DNA from: Geomicrobium halophilum
GTDB taxonomy: Bacteria > Bacillota > Bacilli > Bacillales > Marinococcaceae
Length of the DNA stretch: 64,000 nucleotides
Direction of reading: 5' to 3'
NCBI RefSeq assembly: GCF_014207655.1
Contig: NZ_JACHHJ010000001.1
Location: 186,001-250,000 of the forward strand
The notes beneath the pieces are model-generated. The model saw only the letters and a list, made by a program, of their open reading frames with translations, was not told where the DNA came from and searched no databases. Shown here piece after piece: positions 33,309 through 43,994 of the stretch. Each line of letters begins with the position of its first letter. Within the stretch, counting starts at the first letter, position 1. The position numbers and the translations under genes were made by a program.

Positions 33309-33689
33309 ATGAGTAAATTGTTTAGCAAAGAACACGAATGGGTGGACGTCTTAAATGATGATATTGTTCGAGTTGGAATAACCGATTATGCGCAGCAAGA
33401 ACTGGGGGATATTGTATTTGTTGAAAACCCGGAAGTTGATGAGACAGTAACTGCGAATGAGAGCATGGGCACGATTGAATCAGTCAAAACCGTTTCGGAA
33501 ATATATGTTCCGGTATCCGGGGTTGTGGTTAAAATCAATGAAGAACTGGATGATGAGCCGGAATTGGTGAATACAAACCCGGAAGATGAAGGTTGGTTGG
33601 TAGAAATTAAGATAACAGACCGTGAGGGCTTAACAAACCTCATGAATCGAGAGGAGTATCAAAACTTCATTGAAAACGGAGGGGAATGA
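33309..33689 (+). CDS. gcvH: glycine cleavage H protein
   Basis: A 126-residue H protein. The lipoylated lysine is Lys60 in GTIESVKTVSEIY; the domain runs from KEHEWV to EDEGWLVEIKI. It normally shuttles the aminomethyl group between P, T and L proteins. Here it is followed directly by the decayed gcvPA/gcvPB genes and then lipA. It may now serve mainly in lipoyl assembly with LipA, or work with P proteins elsewhere in the genome. The reading frame is intact, suggesting it is still used. Confidence 0.9.
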   Translation: MSKLFSKEHEWVDVLNDDIVRVGITDYAQQELGDIVFVENPEVDETVTANESMGTIESVKTVSEIYVPVSGVVVKINEELDDEPELVNTNPEDEGWLVEIKITDREGLTNLMNREEYQNFIENGGE

Positions 33690-34338
33690 TGTATCGCTTT
33701 CTGCTGGATACTTCTACCTCTGGAATCCACAGAAAAATGGTCTCATGACCTGACCATATTCGGTAGAAAGCGCCGTTAGATATTGCGGAGCCTTGCGAAA
33801 AAATAAAAATAACAAAGATTTTATCAGTTTCCTCGGTGTCGGTACCTATGATCATTTCGTTCCGAGCGTCGAGAGCCATGTTCGAGAACCATGTTATTAT
33901 ACGTTCAGCATTTTAAATAACGTATACGCCTTACGAAGCAGGGGTTAATCAGGGGGAATTGCAGGGCATCTTTGAGTTTCAAACAATGATTTGTGAATGG
34001 ATGCAGTCAATTCCTCCATGTACGACGGCTTTACCGCTTGAGGAAGAAGCGACTTCACTCGCCGTTCAGCCGACAATACGGACAACCCGGAATCTCAAGA
34101 CGCCCGGTTGACTATGGATATCATCCACCGACCATCTACTTTTCCGACACATGTAAAGGAAGAGATGATGATTGAATCGACAGAAACCGAAACAAAAGAA
34201 ACGGTTGATTCATTCGCTGGTGTCATGCTCAAAATCAATGAAAAAATCGAGAAAACCCCTGATATAATCTTAGAGGCCCCTCGGCAGATCGCGAACCGGT
34301 ACGATGTTTTGAGAGAGAAGGGGCAGGAGAGGAACTAA
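33689..34338 (+). pseudogene. relic of gcvPA fused by deletion to gcvPB end
   Basis: Translated in pieces, the sequence gives KDFISFLGVGTYDHFVPSV, then [17 protein letters not shown], then [13 protein letters not shown], all characteristic of the N-terminal 130 or so residues of glycine dehydrogenase subunit 1. From about 34090 it gives DYGYHPPTIYF, then MIESTETETKETVDSF and EAPRQIANRYDV, which is the C terminus of subunit 2. At least three frame changes and stops are present, and over 2 kb of the two genes is missing. So the two P-protein genes once stood between gcvH and lipA and have been lost by internal deletion. Confidence 0.8.
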
Positions 34339-34389
34339 AAACACCATTGTCAATTCAGTCATAATCTACGTTGGGAAGGGGATGATTAC

Positions 34390-35277
34390 ATGTCGAAAAC
34401 CGATGAATATGTACGTAAGCCTGAATGGTTAAAAACGAAAATTAATACAAATAGAAATTACACAGATATAAAAAAAATGATGCGGCAAAAAAAGTTGCAC
34501 ACGGTTTGTGAAGAAGCGAATTGCCCGAATATTCATGAATGTTGGGCAGAAAGAAAAACAGCGACATTTATGATATTAGGTGATGTATGCACACGAGCTT
34601 GCGGGTTTTGTGCTGTGAAAACAGGGCTTCCGAACGAGTTGGATTGGCAAGAACCAGAACGTGTTGCAGAATCGGTGGAACATATGGGGCTTAAACACGT
34701 GGTTATTACATCTGTTGCCCGGGATGACCTGAGAGACGGAGGCGCTGCTGTTTTTGCAGAAACGGTGCAGGAGATCAACCGACGTAATCCGTTTTGTTCT
34801 GTTGAAGTGCTTCCGGCTGACATGAAGGGTGAATACGAAAACTTAAAGATTTTAATGGACGCTGGCCCTGATATTTTAAACCATAATATTGAAACGGTTC
34901 GACGGCTCACGAAGAAAGTTCGCGCCCGCGCCAGGTACGACCGTTCTTTACAATTGCTACAGAACGCGAAGAAAATCAATCCGGAGACCCCAACGAAATC
35001 GAGCATTATGATTGGGCTTGGTGAAACGAAAGAAGAGATCATCGAAACGATGGACGATTTGCGGGCTCATTCAGTTGATATTATGACGATTGGACAATAT
35101 TTACAGCCGACAAAGAAACATTTAAAGGTACAAAAATACTGGCATCCGGACGAATTTGCAGAATTAAAAGAAATAGCACTTTCAAAAGGATTTACTCACT
35201 GTGTGTCAGGTCCACTCGTTCGTTCTTCATATCACGCTGATGAACAGGTAAAGAAGGTCAAAGAGACATCACTCTAA
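34390..35277 (+). CDS. lipA: lipoyl synthase
   Basis: A 295-residue radical-SAM enzyme. The N-terminal auxiliary cluster motif is [13 protein letters not shown], the SAM cluster motif is CTRACGFC, and the C-terminal end has the conserved RSSYHADE serine. It inserts sulfur into octanoyl groups on H protein and dehydrogenase E2 subunits. AAGGGGATGATTAC precedes the ATG. It stands after gcvH and the gcvP relic, so it is likely part of the same original unit. Confidence 0.96.
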   Translation: MSKTDEYVRKPEWLKTKINTNRNYTDIKKMMRQKKLHTVCEEANCPNIHECWAERKTATFMILGDVCTRACGFCAVKTGLPNELDWQEPERVAESVEHMGLKHVVITSVARDDLRDGGAAVFAETVQEINRRNPFCSVEVLPADMKGEYENLKILMDAGPDILNHNIETVRRLTKKVRARARYDRSLQLLQNAKKINPETPTKSSIMIGLGETKEEIIETMDDLRAHSVDIMTIGQYLQPTKKHLKVQKYWHPDEFAELKEIALSKGFTHCVSGPLVRSSYHADEQVKKVKETSL

Positions 35278-35299
35278 AATGTTGTTCTAAATTCAGATG

Positions 35300-35328
35300 T
35301 TGACATGGTCAATCAGAACTAGTATCAT
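35300..35328 (+). promoter_or_regulatory. sigma-A promoter of the infC operon
   Basis: TTGACA (35300-35305) and TATCAT (35323-35328) are separated by 17 bases; the -35 is a perfect consensus. Confidence 0.75.
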
Positions 35329-35344
35329 AAATAAGTAATTGAAC

Positions 35345-35473
35345 ATGTTGCACTCAAGCAGAAGCACCCGCTTCTCACCTGATTGACGCCAAAGGGCAGT
35401 TGACTGGTACGCAATCGAACGGATCGTGTTATTTAAAGTGGGTGTCGTATGCAATAACGGCACCCACTTTTTA
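35345..35473 (+). promoter_or_regulatory. L20 leader with terminator
   Basis: The stretch GCAGAAGCACCCGCTTCTCACC, then GACGCCAAAGGGCAG, and the terminator AAAGTGGGTG/CACCCACTTTTT (35435-35473) match the Bacillus L20 leader, in which ribosomal protein L20 binds a structure that mimics its rRNA site and causes early termination. It controls infC-rpmI-rplT. Exact 5' end is estimated from the promoter. Confidence 0.85.
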
Positions 35474-35595
35474 CGTATGTGTAAAGCTCTGATGTGTGCA
35501 TGTTACAATAAATGGTCGAAATGTCACTACCGGTTTATTTTACACCCTTTTGGTGAACAGTTTCATCTAAAAAAATTCAATGGAGGTGGCTCATC

Positions 35596-36129
35596 ATTCG
35601 TAAGGATATGAAGCTTAATGATGGGATTCGTGCTCGCGAGGTTCGGCTCATCGATGCAAATGGCGAACAAGTAGGGGTTAAGCCGAAACGGGAAGCACTT
35701 GAACTTGCTGCAAATGCTGAATTAGATCTCGTACTTGTGGCGCCAAATGCAAACCCGCCAGTCTGCCGCATCATGGATTACGGGAAATATCGATATGAAC
35801 AGCAGAAAAAGGAGCGGGAAGCACGAAAGAAGCAAAAGGTCATCAATGTAAAAGAAGTGCGTTTAAGTCCGAACATCGAAGAGCACGATTTCAATACGAA
35901 GCTTCGTAATGCACGTAAATTTTTGTCTAAAGGTGACAAAGTCAAAGCAGCGATTCGTTTCCGCGGCCGTGCGATCACGCATTCATCTATTGGACGTGAT
36001 GTTTTGGAACGCCTTGCGGAAGAATGCAAAGATGTTGCAGCGGTTGAAACAAAACCGAAAATGGAAGGACGCAGTATGTTTTTGATGCTTGCACCTAGAT
36101 CAGACAAAGACACTAAGAAAAAGTCGTAG
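35596..36129 (+). CDS. infC: translation initiation factor IF-3
   Basis: A 177-residue IF-3. Conserved segments: [39 protein letters not shown], and the C-terminal [11 protein letters not shown]. The start is an ATT at 35596, preceded by GGAGGTGG, giving IRKDMKLND. The first in-frame ATG (35608) has no proper site, and IF-3 genes classically use AUU for autoregulation. It heads the infC-rpmI-rplT operon behind the L20 leader. Confidence 0.95.
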   Translation: MRKDMKLNDGIRAREVRLIDANGEQVGVKPKREALELAANAELDLVLVAPNANPPVCRIMDYGKYRYEQQKKEREARKKQKVINVKEVRLSPNIEEHDFNTKLRNARKFLSKGDKVKAAIRFRGRAITHSSIGRDVLERLAEECKDVAAVETKPKMEGRSMFLMLAPRSDKDTKKKS

Positions 36130-36145
36130 CAAGGAGGAAGTCATC

Positions 36146-36346
36146 ATGCCGAAAATGAAAACTCACCGCGGAGCAGCCAAGCGGTTCAAGCGAACAGCTA
36201 ATGGCAAACTAAAGCGTAACCACGCGCACACAAGCCACTTGGCTCGTAATAAGACAGTTAAACAGAAACGTCATTTGAGACAAGATACAGTTATGGATAA
36301 GAGTGACCAAAAGCGTGTAGAACCACTGCTTCCTTATAAAAAATAA
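36146..36346 (+). CDS. rpmI: ribosomal protein L35
   Basis: A 66-residue basic protein, [20 protein letters not shown] at the N terminus, [10 protein letters not shown] and ending VEPLLPYKK. It is the L35 of the large subunit. AGGAGG precedes the ATG; an extended upstream frame overlaps infC and is not used. Second gene of the operon. Confidence 0.97.
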   Translation: MPKMKTHRGAAKRFKRTANGKLKRNHAHTSHLARNKTVKQKRHLRQDTVMDKSDQKRVEPLLPYKK

Positions 36347-36379
36347 GAAACAATCGTAAATGAATAGGAGGGGTCGACG

Positions 36380-36733
36380 ATGCCTAGAGTTAAAGGTGGT
36401 ACAGTCTCCCGTAATCGTCGCAAAAAGGTATTAAAACTGGCGAAAGGATATTATGGCTCCAAGCATGCCTTATTCCGTGTAGCCCAGCAACAAGTAAGAA
36501 AATCACTCCAATATGCTTACCGTGACCGTCGTCAACGCAAGCGTGAATTTCGCAAATTATGGATTACACGAATCAACGCGGCGGCTCGTATCCATGGACT
36601 TTCTTACAGCCGTCTCATGCACGGACTAAAGCAAGCGGATATCAATATTAACCGCAAAATGCTCGCGGATCTTGCTGTCAATGATAAGGAAGGATTTGCA
36701 GCACTAGCTGAAAAAGCAAAAGCAAAATTGTAA
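36380..36733 (+). CDS. rplT: ribosomal protein L20
   Basis: A 117-residue L20: [51 protein letters not shown], and the C-terminal half with NRKMLADLA. It binds 23S rRNA early in assembly and represses its own operon through the L20 leader. AGGAGGGG precedes the ATG. Last gene of the operon. Confidence 0.97.
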   Translation: MPRVKGGTVSRNRRKKVLKLAKGYYGSKHALFRVAQQQVRKSLQYAYRDRRQRKREFRKLWITRINAAARIHGLSYSRLMHGLKQADININRKMLADLAVNDKEGFAALAEKAKAKL

Positions 36734-36740
36734 GAAATGA

Positions 36741-36778
36741 AGCGCGAACCCTGAAAGAAGGGTTCGCGCTTTTTTTGT
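36741..36778 (+). terminator. intrinsic terminator of the rplT operon
   Basis: AGCGCGAACCC (36741-36751) pairs with GGGTTCGCGCT (36760-36770), followed by TTTTTTT. Confidence 0.95.
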
Positions 36779-36880
36779 AGAGTAGTTGGATTTATGATGC
36801 GGGAGGAAATCTTTATAGATGACTCTTTACATCTTATTAGCCTTTAATGTAAAAAAATTAATAAACTTCAACAAAAAGGG

Positions 36881-36909
36881 TTGCATTAAAGTATCAACTG
36901 TTATATATT
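36881..36909 (+). promoter_or_regulatory. sigma-A promoter of aceA
   Basis: TTGCAT (36881-36886) and TATATT (36904-36909) are 17 bases apart, about 100 bases before the aceA start. No cre site is obvious here. Confidence 0.55.
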
Positions 36910-37011
36910 AGATACATAAATTAATAGTTATATTAATACAGAATAAGTTCCGAGCAAGGGATTGGTTGCTGTGCCTGAAAAATTTTAAAATGTGGAGAGG
37001 AGAGCTGTAAT

Positions 37012-38301
37012 ATGACACAATCATCATTTCAACAGCAAGTTGAGGAATTGAATAGACAGTGGGAAACGGAGGAACGTTGGCAAGGGGTAAAACGGCCGTA
37101 TACAGCTGAAGATGTTGTTCGCTTACGCGGGTCTCTGCAGATCGAACATACACTGGCGCGTAGGGGAGCAGAAAAGCTTTGGGACGATTTACACAATGAA
37201 TCCTATGTAAATTCCCTTGGTGCACTAACGGGAAATCAAGCGGTTCAACAAGTAAAAGCAGGACTGAAAGCGATTTACTTAAGCGGGTGGCAAGTCGCTG
37301 CCGATGCCAATCTCGCCGGCCAAATGTACCCGGATCAAAGCCTTTACCCCGCGAATTCGGTTCCGCAGGTTGTTCAACGAATCAATAACGCCCTCACTCG
37401 TGCGGATCAGGTACAGCACATGGAAGGGGAGGGTGACATTGATTATTTCGCACCGATTGTAGCTGATGCAGAAGCGGGTTTTGGGGGTCAGTTGAATGTT
37501 TTTGAATTGATGAAAGCGATGATCGAGGCGGGAGCAGCCGGGGTCCATCTGGAAGATCAATTAGCGTCCGAAAAGAAATGCGGGCACCTTGGAGGCAAAG
37601 TATTAATTCCAACGCAAACCGCTGTAAAAAACCTTGTTTCTGCGCGATTTGCAGCTGATGTCTCCGGGGTTCCAACTGTATTGCTCGCGAGGACAGATGC
37701 CGATGCTGCTGACTTAATTACAAGTGATGTTGATCCTGCCGATGCTGAATTTCTTACTGGTGAACGAACAGCGGAAGGGTTTTACCGTACAAATGCTGGG
37801 ATCGATCAGGCGATCGCTCGTGGTTTGGCCTACGCACCTTATGCTGATTTAATCTGGTGCGAAACGTCTAAACCAGACCTTGAAGAAGCACAGAAGTTTG
37901 CAGATGCAATTCATGAACAATACCCGGATCAAATGCTTGCCTATAACTGTTCACCATCATTTAATTGGGAGGGTAACCTCGATAAAGAAACCATCGAAAC
38001 GTTCCAAGCCGAGATTGCAAAGATGGGATATAAATTTCAATTCGTTACCTTGGCCGGATTCCACTCTCTTAACTACAGCATGTTTGAACTTGCGCGTGGC
38101 TATAAAGAAAGAGGGATGGGGGCCTATTCAGAATTACAACAGGGAGAGTTTGCTGCTGAAAAGCATGGGTACACGGCTACCCGTCATCAACGAGAAGTCG
38201 GCACAGGTTATTTTGATGAAGTTGCCCAAGCGGTTTCAGGGGGAACCTCGTCAACGACAGCACTTGCAGGTTCAACCGAAACAACACAATTTCAAAAGTA
38301 A
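37012..38301 (+). CDS. aceA: isocitrate lyase
   Basis: A 429-residue isocitrate lyase. Motifs: [52 protein letters not shown], the catalytic-loop [10 protein letters not shown] and [12 protein letters not shown]. It cleaves isocitrate to glyoxylate and succinate. With malate synthase G at 41827 it completes the glyoxylate shunt, for growth on two-carbon compounds or fatty acids. It is monocistronic with its own terminator (38318-38350). The C-terminal 20 residues are low-complexity Ser/Thr. Confidence 0.97.
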   Translation: MTQSSFQQQVEELNRQWETEERWQGVKRPYTAEDVVRLRGSLQIEHTLARRGAEKLWDDLHNESYVNSLGALTGNQAVQQVKAGLKAIYLSGWQVAADANLAGQMYPDQSLYPANSVPQVVQRINNALTRADQVQHMEGEGDIDYFAPIVADAEAGFGGQLNVFELMKAMIEAGAAGVHLEDQLASEKKCGHLGGKVLIPTQTAVKNLVSARFAADVSGVPTVLLARTDADAADLITSDVDPADAEFLTGERTAEGFYRTNAGIDQAIARGLAYAPYADLIWCETSKPDLEEAQKFADAIHEQYPDQMLAYNCSPSFNWEGNLDKETIETFQAEIAKMGYKFQFVTLAGFHSLNYSMFELARGYKERGMGAYSELQQGEFAAEKHGYTATRHQREVGTGYFDEVAQAVSGGTSSTTALAGSTETTQFQK

Positions 38302-38317
38302 TGAAACGCATCAAAAA

Positions 38318-38350
38318 GGGTTGGCTCGTAAAGAGCTGACTCTTTTTATT
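38318..38350 (+). terminator. terminator of aceA
   Basis: GTTGGCTC pairs with GAGCTGAC around a GTAAA loop, followed by TCTTTTT. Confidence 0.65.
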
Positions 38351-38361
38351 GTTTTACAACA

Positions 38362-38390
38362 GAAAAAATGACTCCAATTGTTGGAGTCAC
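38362..38390 (-). terminator. terminator of the zinc-ribbon gene
   Basis: TGACTCCAA (38369-38377) pairs with TTGGAGTCA (38381-38389). Six A to the left give the T-run on the minus strand. Confidence 0.75.
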
Positions 38391-38397
38391 TCAAGGG

Positions 38398-38547
38398 TTA
38401 TTCAGCATGGCGCAGGCATTTTTCGCACTGCGTAAAATTTGCATCTGGGATTTCGCTTAAAACTTCTCCACAATCATGACAAATACGGGGGTTGAATTTT
38501 GCAGGGGGGTAAACATAATGAGTCATTCTGCTAGCAACACTTTTCAT
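38398..38547 (-). CDS. small zinc-ribbon protein
   Basis: A 49-residue protein, MKSVASRMTHYVYPPAKFN, with a single zinc ribbon CHDCGEV and CEKC. GGAGGG lies upstream of the ATG at 38547; a longer in-frame start at 38580 has no site. It resembles YhfH-like short zinc-finger proteins of Bacillus, but identity is not certain. It has its own terminator and no operon partner. Function unknown. Confidence 0.7.
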   Translation of the reverse strand: MKSVASRMTHYVYPPAKFNPRICHDCGEVLSEIPDANFTQCEKCLRHAE

Positions 38548-38665
38548 AATGGGAAACCCTCCAATATGTTTTGTTAACATTTATTGTACTATAACAGTAA
38601 TGTAAAAGCAATGCTGTTATATAAAAAATCGATAACTTTTTTCGTTATCGATTTCGGTGAATGCT

Positions 38666-39970
38666 TTATTTTTTAAACGTCCCGTGTAAAAGGCCGATAG
38701 CAACCCCTACAAGTGCTGGTACTACCCATCCTAAGTTAATGGCTGCAAATGGAAGGTAATCAAAGATTGCGAGCTCTATTCCTGCTTCCCGCAGCCCATC
38801 TGAAGTACTCACAATCGCTGTCAGCAAAACACTCCAGCGGTAGACTTCCTCTTTCCCTTGAAACCACCGATCGGTGAAAGAAAGCAAAATCAATACAATA
38901 ATAATAGGATAGATAAATGTAAGCACTGGCATTGAAAATAAAATCAGTTGATCAAGTCCCATGTTTGCAATTCCTGCGCTAAGCAACGTGAAAAAAAGCA
39001 CGAATAAACGATAAGAAATGCTAGGAAACCAAGATTGAAAATAATTAGCGCACGAAGAGATCAACCCGACGGCTGTCGGTATACAGGCAAAAATGATAGA
39101 AATACTTAAAATGATATTCCCATAAATCCCAAAGTATTCGCCTGCGACCAAGGACAAAATGGAGCCGCCATTGTCCTGGACACCGATGGCTGATGTACTG
39201 GTAGCACCAAGAAAGGCTAGTCCTGTGTATATGACCACAAGAAGGACACCGGCAATGGCACTTGCTTTCAATGAAACGGATTGAATGAGCCGTTGTTCTT
39301 GCACTCCCTGACTTTTAATGGCTTGAACAACGATGATCCCGAATACGAAAGCAGCAATCGTATCCATCGTTAAGTATCCTTCTTGAAAGCCGTTAAACAG
39401 TGCCCATTGTTCATAATCGTTCGTAGGAGAGGAATAGGTTCCAAGTGGACCAGAGACTGTACGAACCAGTAAAATGAATATCACAAATAAGAGTGCAGGT
39501 GTAATAACTTTCCCGATTCGGTCGACAAATTTTCCAGGGTTCAAAGCTAACCAATATACAATGGCAAAATACAAAACAGTGAATATGAATAGACTAAGAT
39601 TTTTTACATCACCATCGGGAAGGAAGGGGATGATTCCAATTTCGAAAGAAACTGTTCCTGTTCTTGGAACTGCAAATAGTGGTCCGATCGTTAAAAAGGT
39701 TAAACTTGTAAATGCAGTGGCAAACCGTGGATGAACACGTCGACTGATCGCTTCGGGCTCCTCCTTGGCTGTATATACAATAGCGAGGACACCGAGAAGG
39801 GGCAACCCAACGCCCGAGATAAGAAATCCAATGATCGCTGGCCAAAAATTCGTCCCGGCCTCTTGACCGAGAAGGGGAGGGAAGATGAGATTTCCGGCTC
39901 CGAAAAATAATGAAAATAGCATAAGACCAATAAAAATGATCTCACGTGAAGAGTTCCGTTGCGATTGCAT
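38666..39970 (-). CDS. brnQ: branched-chain amino acid carrier BrnQ
   Basis: A 434-residue LIV-II family transporter with about 12 membrane segments. The N-terminal LMLFSLFFGAGNLIFPPLLGQ motif is diagnostic. It imports leucine, isoleucine or valine with Na+ or H+. GGAGAAT precedes the ATG. It stands alone, with non-coding sequence on both sides. Regulation was not recognised; no T-box or leucine attenuator was seen upstream. Confidence 0.93.
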   Translation of the reverse strand: MQSQRNSSREIIFIGLMLFSLFFGAGNLIFPPLLGQEAGTNFWPAIIGFLISGVGLPLLGVLAIVYTAKEEPEAISRRVHPRFATAFTSLTFLTIGPLFAVPRTGTVSFEIGIIPFLPDGDVKNLSLFIFTVLYFAIVYWLALNPGKFVDRIGKVITPALLFVIFILLVRTVSGPLGTYSSPTNDYEQWALFNGFQEGYLTMDTIAAFVFGIIVVQAIKSQGVQEQRLIQSVSLKASAIAGVLLVVIYTGLAFLGATSTSAIGVQDNGGSILSLVAGEYFGIYGNIILSISIIFACIPTAVGLISSCANYFQSWFPSISYRLFVLFFTLLSAGIANMGLDQLILFSMPVLTFIYPIIIVLILLSFTDRWFQGKEEVYRWSVLLTAIVSTSDGLREAGIELAIFDYLPFAAINLGWVVPALVGVAIGLLHGTFKK

Positions 39971-40080
39971 AGATGTGAATTCTCCTCTTTCTAAAAAACA
40001 ATAAAGTATAGTTTAGCATAAATCCTTTATTAAAGAAAAGAGCCCACCGACGGGGTCGGGGGCTAAGGCTAAAGAATCTA

Positions 40081-40734
40081 TTATCGGTCATAAGCGTTTA
40101 ATGCATTGACTCCATGGGCAAGGGCAGAACCAGCCTTTAACGCAGTAGCTACGAAAATGATCTCTGCTAACTCTTCTTTACTAGCTCCTTGTTCGTTGGC
40201 AGCTTTGGTGTGCAGTTCGATGCAGTAAGGGCATCCGGTTGTATGAGCAACAGCGACGGCAATAAGCTCGCCCTCTTTTTTACTCATCGTCTTTGGAGCT
40301 AACGCTTGTCCATCGAAATCAACGAACGATTTGAACATCTCTGGCTGTAATTCTGAGAATTCACTAAGGCGGTCAAAATAGCTGCGCTTGAAAAGCGTCT
40401 CATCATCAACCCCATCATACGCGTTCAAGGCGTTTACGCCGTGGGCCATGGAAGAACCAGCTTTTAAGGCGGTTCCCATAAGAATGGCTTCACTCATTTC
40501 TTCTTTACTGCCGCCGGCTTCCTTTAAATTGTTCACATGGAGTTCAATGCAATAGGGGCATCCCGTGACATGAGCGACCGCGACAGCTGCCAATTCTTTT
40601 ACTTTAACGGAGAGTGATCCGTGTTTCATGACCCCTTCATTGAATGTCATGAATTCTTTAAACATATCTGGAGCCAGATCGGAAAACTCGCTCAGCCTTG
40701 AAAAATACGAACGTTCAAATAAGCTTTCGGACAT
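40081..40734 (-). CDS. fused two-domain carboxymuconolactone decarboxylase-like protein
   Basis: A 217-residue protein made of two tandem CMD/AhpD-like domains of about 110 residues. Each has RSYFxRLSEFS at the start, VAVAH(V/T)TGCPYCIELH with the CxxC redox pair, and ALKAGS(S/A)(M/L)AHGVNALNAYD at the end. The halves are strongly alike, showing an internal duplication. Family members are peroxiredoxin partners or lactone decarboxylases; an AhpD-like redox role is most likely because of the CPYC motif. AAGGGG precedes the ATG. Confidence 0.85.
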   Translation of the reverse strand: MSESLFERSYFSRLSEFSDLAPDMFKEFMTFNEGVMKHGSLSVKVKELAAVAVAHVTGCPYCIELHVNNLKEAGGSKEEMSEAILMGTALKAGSSMAHGVNALNAYDGVDDETLFKRSYFDRLSEFSELQPEMFKSFVDFDGQALAPKTMSKKEGELIAVAVAHTTGCPYCIELHTKAANEQGASKEELAEIIFVATALKAGSALAHGVNALNAYDR

Positions 40735-40807
40735 AATTACCCCTTCCTTTTCATTATTATAATACGATCCTTAATATCCCCTTTACCCTCTTTATTTTAA
40801 TAATAAT

Positions 40808-41704
40808 CTATCCTAATGGCTCATGAAAACATTTTTCCGAAGTTTCAATAAAAGCTCGAGCCGCGAACGACTGGTATACATTTTTCTTCCAAATCACACC
40901 AAGGTTCAGTTTAATGGGATCCCCCGTCAATGGTACGGTCGTCAATGTCGGCTTGGGGATTTCATTTGCAACCTGACTAGGCAGAAGTCCGACCCCTAAC
41001 TTGGCAGCAATCATTTCCAACATGAAGTCCTTTTGCGAACTTTCACAGACCACTTGTGGATAGAAGCCATTTTTCAAACATTCTTCAATGATCGAATCAT
41101 GCAAGGAAAAGTCACTATGGTAAAAAACCATCCGCTCATGTTCTAATTCTGAAACGCCTATGTCTTGACGCTTACTAAGTGGATGGTCGTTATGGGCGAC
41201 GAGTACTAAAGGGTCCTCCAGAAACTTCAGCATTTCAAAATGATCTTTTTGATGAGGAATATTACAGATGAAACCAACATCGAGGGAGCCATCCTCTATT
41301 CTCTGCTGTATTCGATTACTACCGACCTCGGTTAGACGCAAGTCCACGCCCGGATAACGCTCTTTGAATTGAGTGATTAATGAGGAAAAGAAAGCAGCTC
41401 CAATAATCGGTGGAATCCCAATTTTGATTACTCCTTTTTCCAGATTCATAATGTCTGAAAGTTCTGTTGTTAATTGATAGAAGGAATCCAGAACCTGTTT
41501 CGTGTTTGTAAGCACAGCTTTCCCAGCATCCGTTAATTGTAACTGTTTTGAGGAGCGGTAGAAGAGGGGGACGTCTAATTCTTCTTCCAAATGCTTGATG
41601 GCTTTACTCAAAGATGGTTGAGAGACGTGCAAATATGCGGCAGCTTTTGTGAAACTTAAACGTTTCGCCACCTCTGTGAAATATTGTAACTGCCGAATAT
41701 CCAT
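40808..41704 (-). CDS. LysR-family regulator, divergent from glcB
   Basis: A 298-residue LysR protein: MDIRQLQYFTEVAKRLSFTKAA, HVSQPSLSKAIKHLEEEL recognition region, and a C-terminal effector domain (GIPPIIGAAFF, LGVGLLPSQVA). It is transcribed away from malate synthase G with a 122-base shared region, so it is likely to control glcB and itself. It resembles the CidR/CynR-type group, but no effector can be assigned. Confidence 0.9.
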   Translation of the reverse strand: MDIRQLQYFTEVAKRLSFTKAAAYLHVSQPSLSKAIKHLEEELDVPLFYRSSKQLQLTDAGKAVLTNTKQVLDSFYQLTTELSDIMNLEKGVIKIGIPPIIGAAFFSSLITQFKERYPGVDLRLTEVGSNRIQQRIEDGSLDVGFICNIPHQKDHFEMLKFLEDPLVLVAHNDHPLSKRQDIGVSELEHERMVFYHSDFSLHDSIIEECLKNGFYPQVVCESSQKDFMLEMIAAKLGVGLLPSQVANEIPKPTLTTVPLTGDPIKLNLGVIWKKNVYQSFAARAFIETSEKCFHEPLG

Positions 41705-41826
41705 AGGGGACCCACCTTATAACTAAAATGCATATGGTTCATGCGAAATATGTATTTTTACAATTGATACTTGTATTATAAAATAAAAATCAAGAATTAT
41801 CTATCAGTTAGAGGAGAGGTTTCACT

Positions 41827-43992
41827 ATGGGGTATGAGCAAATGGGGAATTTGCGTGTGGATTCATTATTATTTGAATTTATTAACCGTGAGGCCCTTAC
41901 AGATAGCGGCCTTACAGTTGAACAGTTTTGGGCTGATTTTGACCAGATTATCCAAGACTTTTCGGAAAAAAACGCAACTCTTCTCAAGAAACGAGAAACC
42001 ATTCAACAACAAATCGATCAGTGGAACCGAGACCATCAAACGGGCTATTCTTTAGAGGAATATAAGTCTTTTTTATACGATATCGGTTATCTGGAAAAAG
42101 AAGTAGATGATTTTGAAATTACGACGGAAAATATAGACAGCGAAATCACTGCGCAAGCTGGACCGCAACTTGTCGTGCCGGTCAATAACGCCCGTTACGC
42201 TTTGAACGCTGCCAATGCACGATGGGGAAGTCTGTATGATGCCCTATATGGAAGTGATGTTATTCCGGAAGAAAACGGGGCCGAACAAGGCACGTCCTAT
42301 AATCCTTTGCGAGGGGAGAAAGTCGTTGCTTATGCGAAACATTGGCTGGATGAAACCGTACCATTAATGGAAAGCTCTCATAGCGATGTGAAAGGATATC
42401 AAGTGGTGGACGGCGCTCTTCAAGTGGATCTAGGTGGAAAAACAGTAAGTCTGAGGGACCCTGGGTCATTTGTTGGCTATCAAGGGAATGACGAAAAGCC
42501 GGATGCGATTTTGCTAAAGAATAATGGCTTGCATTTTGAAATTCAAATCGATGCTGCAGATCCAATCGGCCAATCCGATACAGCAGGGGTTAAAGATATT
42601 CTTGTAGAATCTGCGGTCACCACGATTATTGATTGCGAAGATTCTGTAACGGCGGTTGATGCGGAAGATAAAGTCGAGGTTTATCGGAACTGGCTAGGGT
42701 TGATGAACGGTACCTTATCCACAACTTTTCAAAAAGGCGGAAAAACGGTGACGAGAACGCTGAACCCGGATCGTACGTATCGTACTCCAGACGGTGAAAC
42801 CATATCGCTCCCAGGCCGATCTCTCATGTTCAATCGAAACGTCGGACACTTAATGACAAGCGATGCCATTACTGACAGAGATGGAAATCCTGTGCCTGAA
42901 GGAATTGTAGACGCGGTCGTGACAAGTTTAATCGCGAAACAGGACGTACTTGGAAACAGCAGCGTCCAAAATTCAACAGAGAAATCGATTTACATTGTGA
43001 AGCCGAAAATGCATGGGTCAGAGGAAGTTGCTTTTACCAATGAGCTGTTTGATCGGGTTGAGGATATGCTAGGTTTAGTACGTCATACAATTAAGGTTGG
43101 TGTCATGGATGAGGAAAGACGAACAACGCTGAACTTGAAAAACTGTATCCATGAAGCCAAAGAACGGATTATTTTCATTAATACGGGCTTTCTAGATCGT
43201 ACGGGAGATGAAATTCATACTTCAATGGAGCTTAGTCCGATGATTCGTAAAAGTGAGATGAAAACCTCCAACTGGTTACACGCTTATGAAGATTCGAATG
43301 TTCGTACCGGGATAAATAGCGGGTTCAAAGGAAGGGCGCAAATTGGTAAAGGGATGTGGGCGATGCCGAACTTGATGAACGCTATGATGGAACAAAAAGG
43401 CGGGCAACTTAAGGCCGGGGCAAATACAGCTTGGGTTCCATCACCGACTGCGGCAACGCTGCACGCGCTCCACTACCATGATATCAATGTGTTCGATTTT
43501 CAAGATAAAATTACATTTGAGAATGACCCGGATAAAATGCTAGACATTCCTGTGGATCGAAAACAAGACTGGAGTCAAGAAGATATCCAAAAAGAACTGG
43601 ACAACAATGCTCAAGGTATTCTCGGATATGTCGTTCGTTGGGTGGAGCAAGGAGTTGGTTGTTCAACGGTTCCTGATATTAACAATGTCGGCCTCATGGA
43701 AGATCGGGCAACGTTACGAATATCGAGTCAGCACATGACGAACTGGTTATATCATGGGATATGTACAGAGGAAGAAGTGCTTGACACGTTGAAGCGTATG
43801 GCGAAGGTTGTTGATGAGCAAAATGCCAATGATCCTGATTACCAACCGATGGCTCGAAATTTTGATGAATCCATAGCCTTCCAAGCCGGATGTGATCTTG
43901 TGTTTAAAGGAAGGGAGCAGCCAAGCGGTTATACCGAACCGATTTTACACCGCCGCCGCCAGGAAGCCAAGGCAAAACTGTCCGTACGATAA
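41827..43992 (+). CDS. glcB: malate synthase G
   Basis: A 721-residue [69 protein letters not shown], and the C-terminal [20 protein letters not shown]. It condenses glyoxylate and acetyl-CoA. MSG is the long monomeric type rather than AceB. TTAGAGGAGAGG precedes the ATG. It pairs functionally with aceA, 3.5 kb upstream, though not in the same transcript. Confidence 0.97.
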   Translation: MGYEQMGNLRVDSLLFEFINREALTDSGLTVEQFWADFDQIIQDFSEKNATLLKKRETIQQQIDQWNRDHQTGYSLEEYKSFLYDIGYLEKEVDDFEITTENIDSEITAQAGPQLVVPVNNARYALNAANARWGSLYDALYGSDVIPEENGAEQGTSYNPLRGEKVVAYAKHWLDETVPLMESSHSDVKGYQVVDGALQVDLGGKTVSLRDPGSFVGYQGNDEKPDAILLKNNGLHFEIQIDAADPIGQSDTAGVKDILVESAVTTIIDCEDSVTAVDAEDKVEVYRNWLGLMNGTLSTTFQKGGKTVTRTLNPDRTYRTPDGETISLPGRSLMFNRNVGHLMTSDAITDRDGNPVPEGIVDAVVTSLIAKQDVLGNSSVQNSTEKSIYIVKPKMHGSEEVAFTNELFDRVEDMLGLVRHTIKVGVMDEERRTTLNLKNCIHEAKERIIFINTGFLDRTGDEIHTSMELSPMIRKSEMKTSNWLHAYEDSNVRTGINSGFKGRAQIGKGMWAMPNLMNAMMEQKGGQLKAGANTAWVPSPTAATLHALHYHDINVFDFQDKITFENDPDKMLDIPVDRKQDWSQEDIQKELDNNAQGILGYVVRWVEQGVGCSTVPDINNVGLMEDRATLRISSQHMTNWLYHGICTEEEVLDTLKRMAKVVDEQNANDPDYQPMARNFDESIAFQAGCDLVFKGREQPSGYTEPILHRRRQEAKAKLSVR

Positions 43993-43994
43993 AC

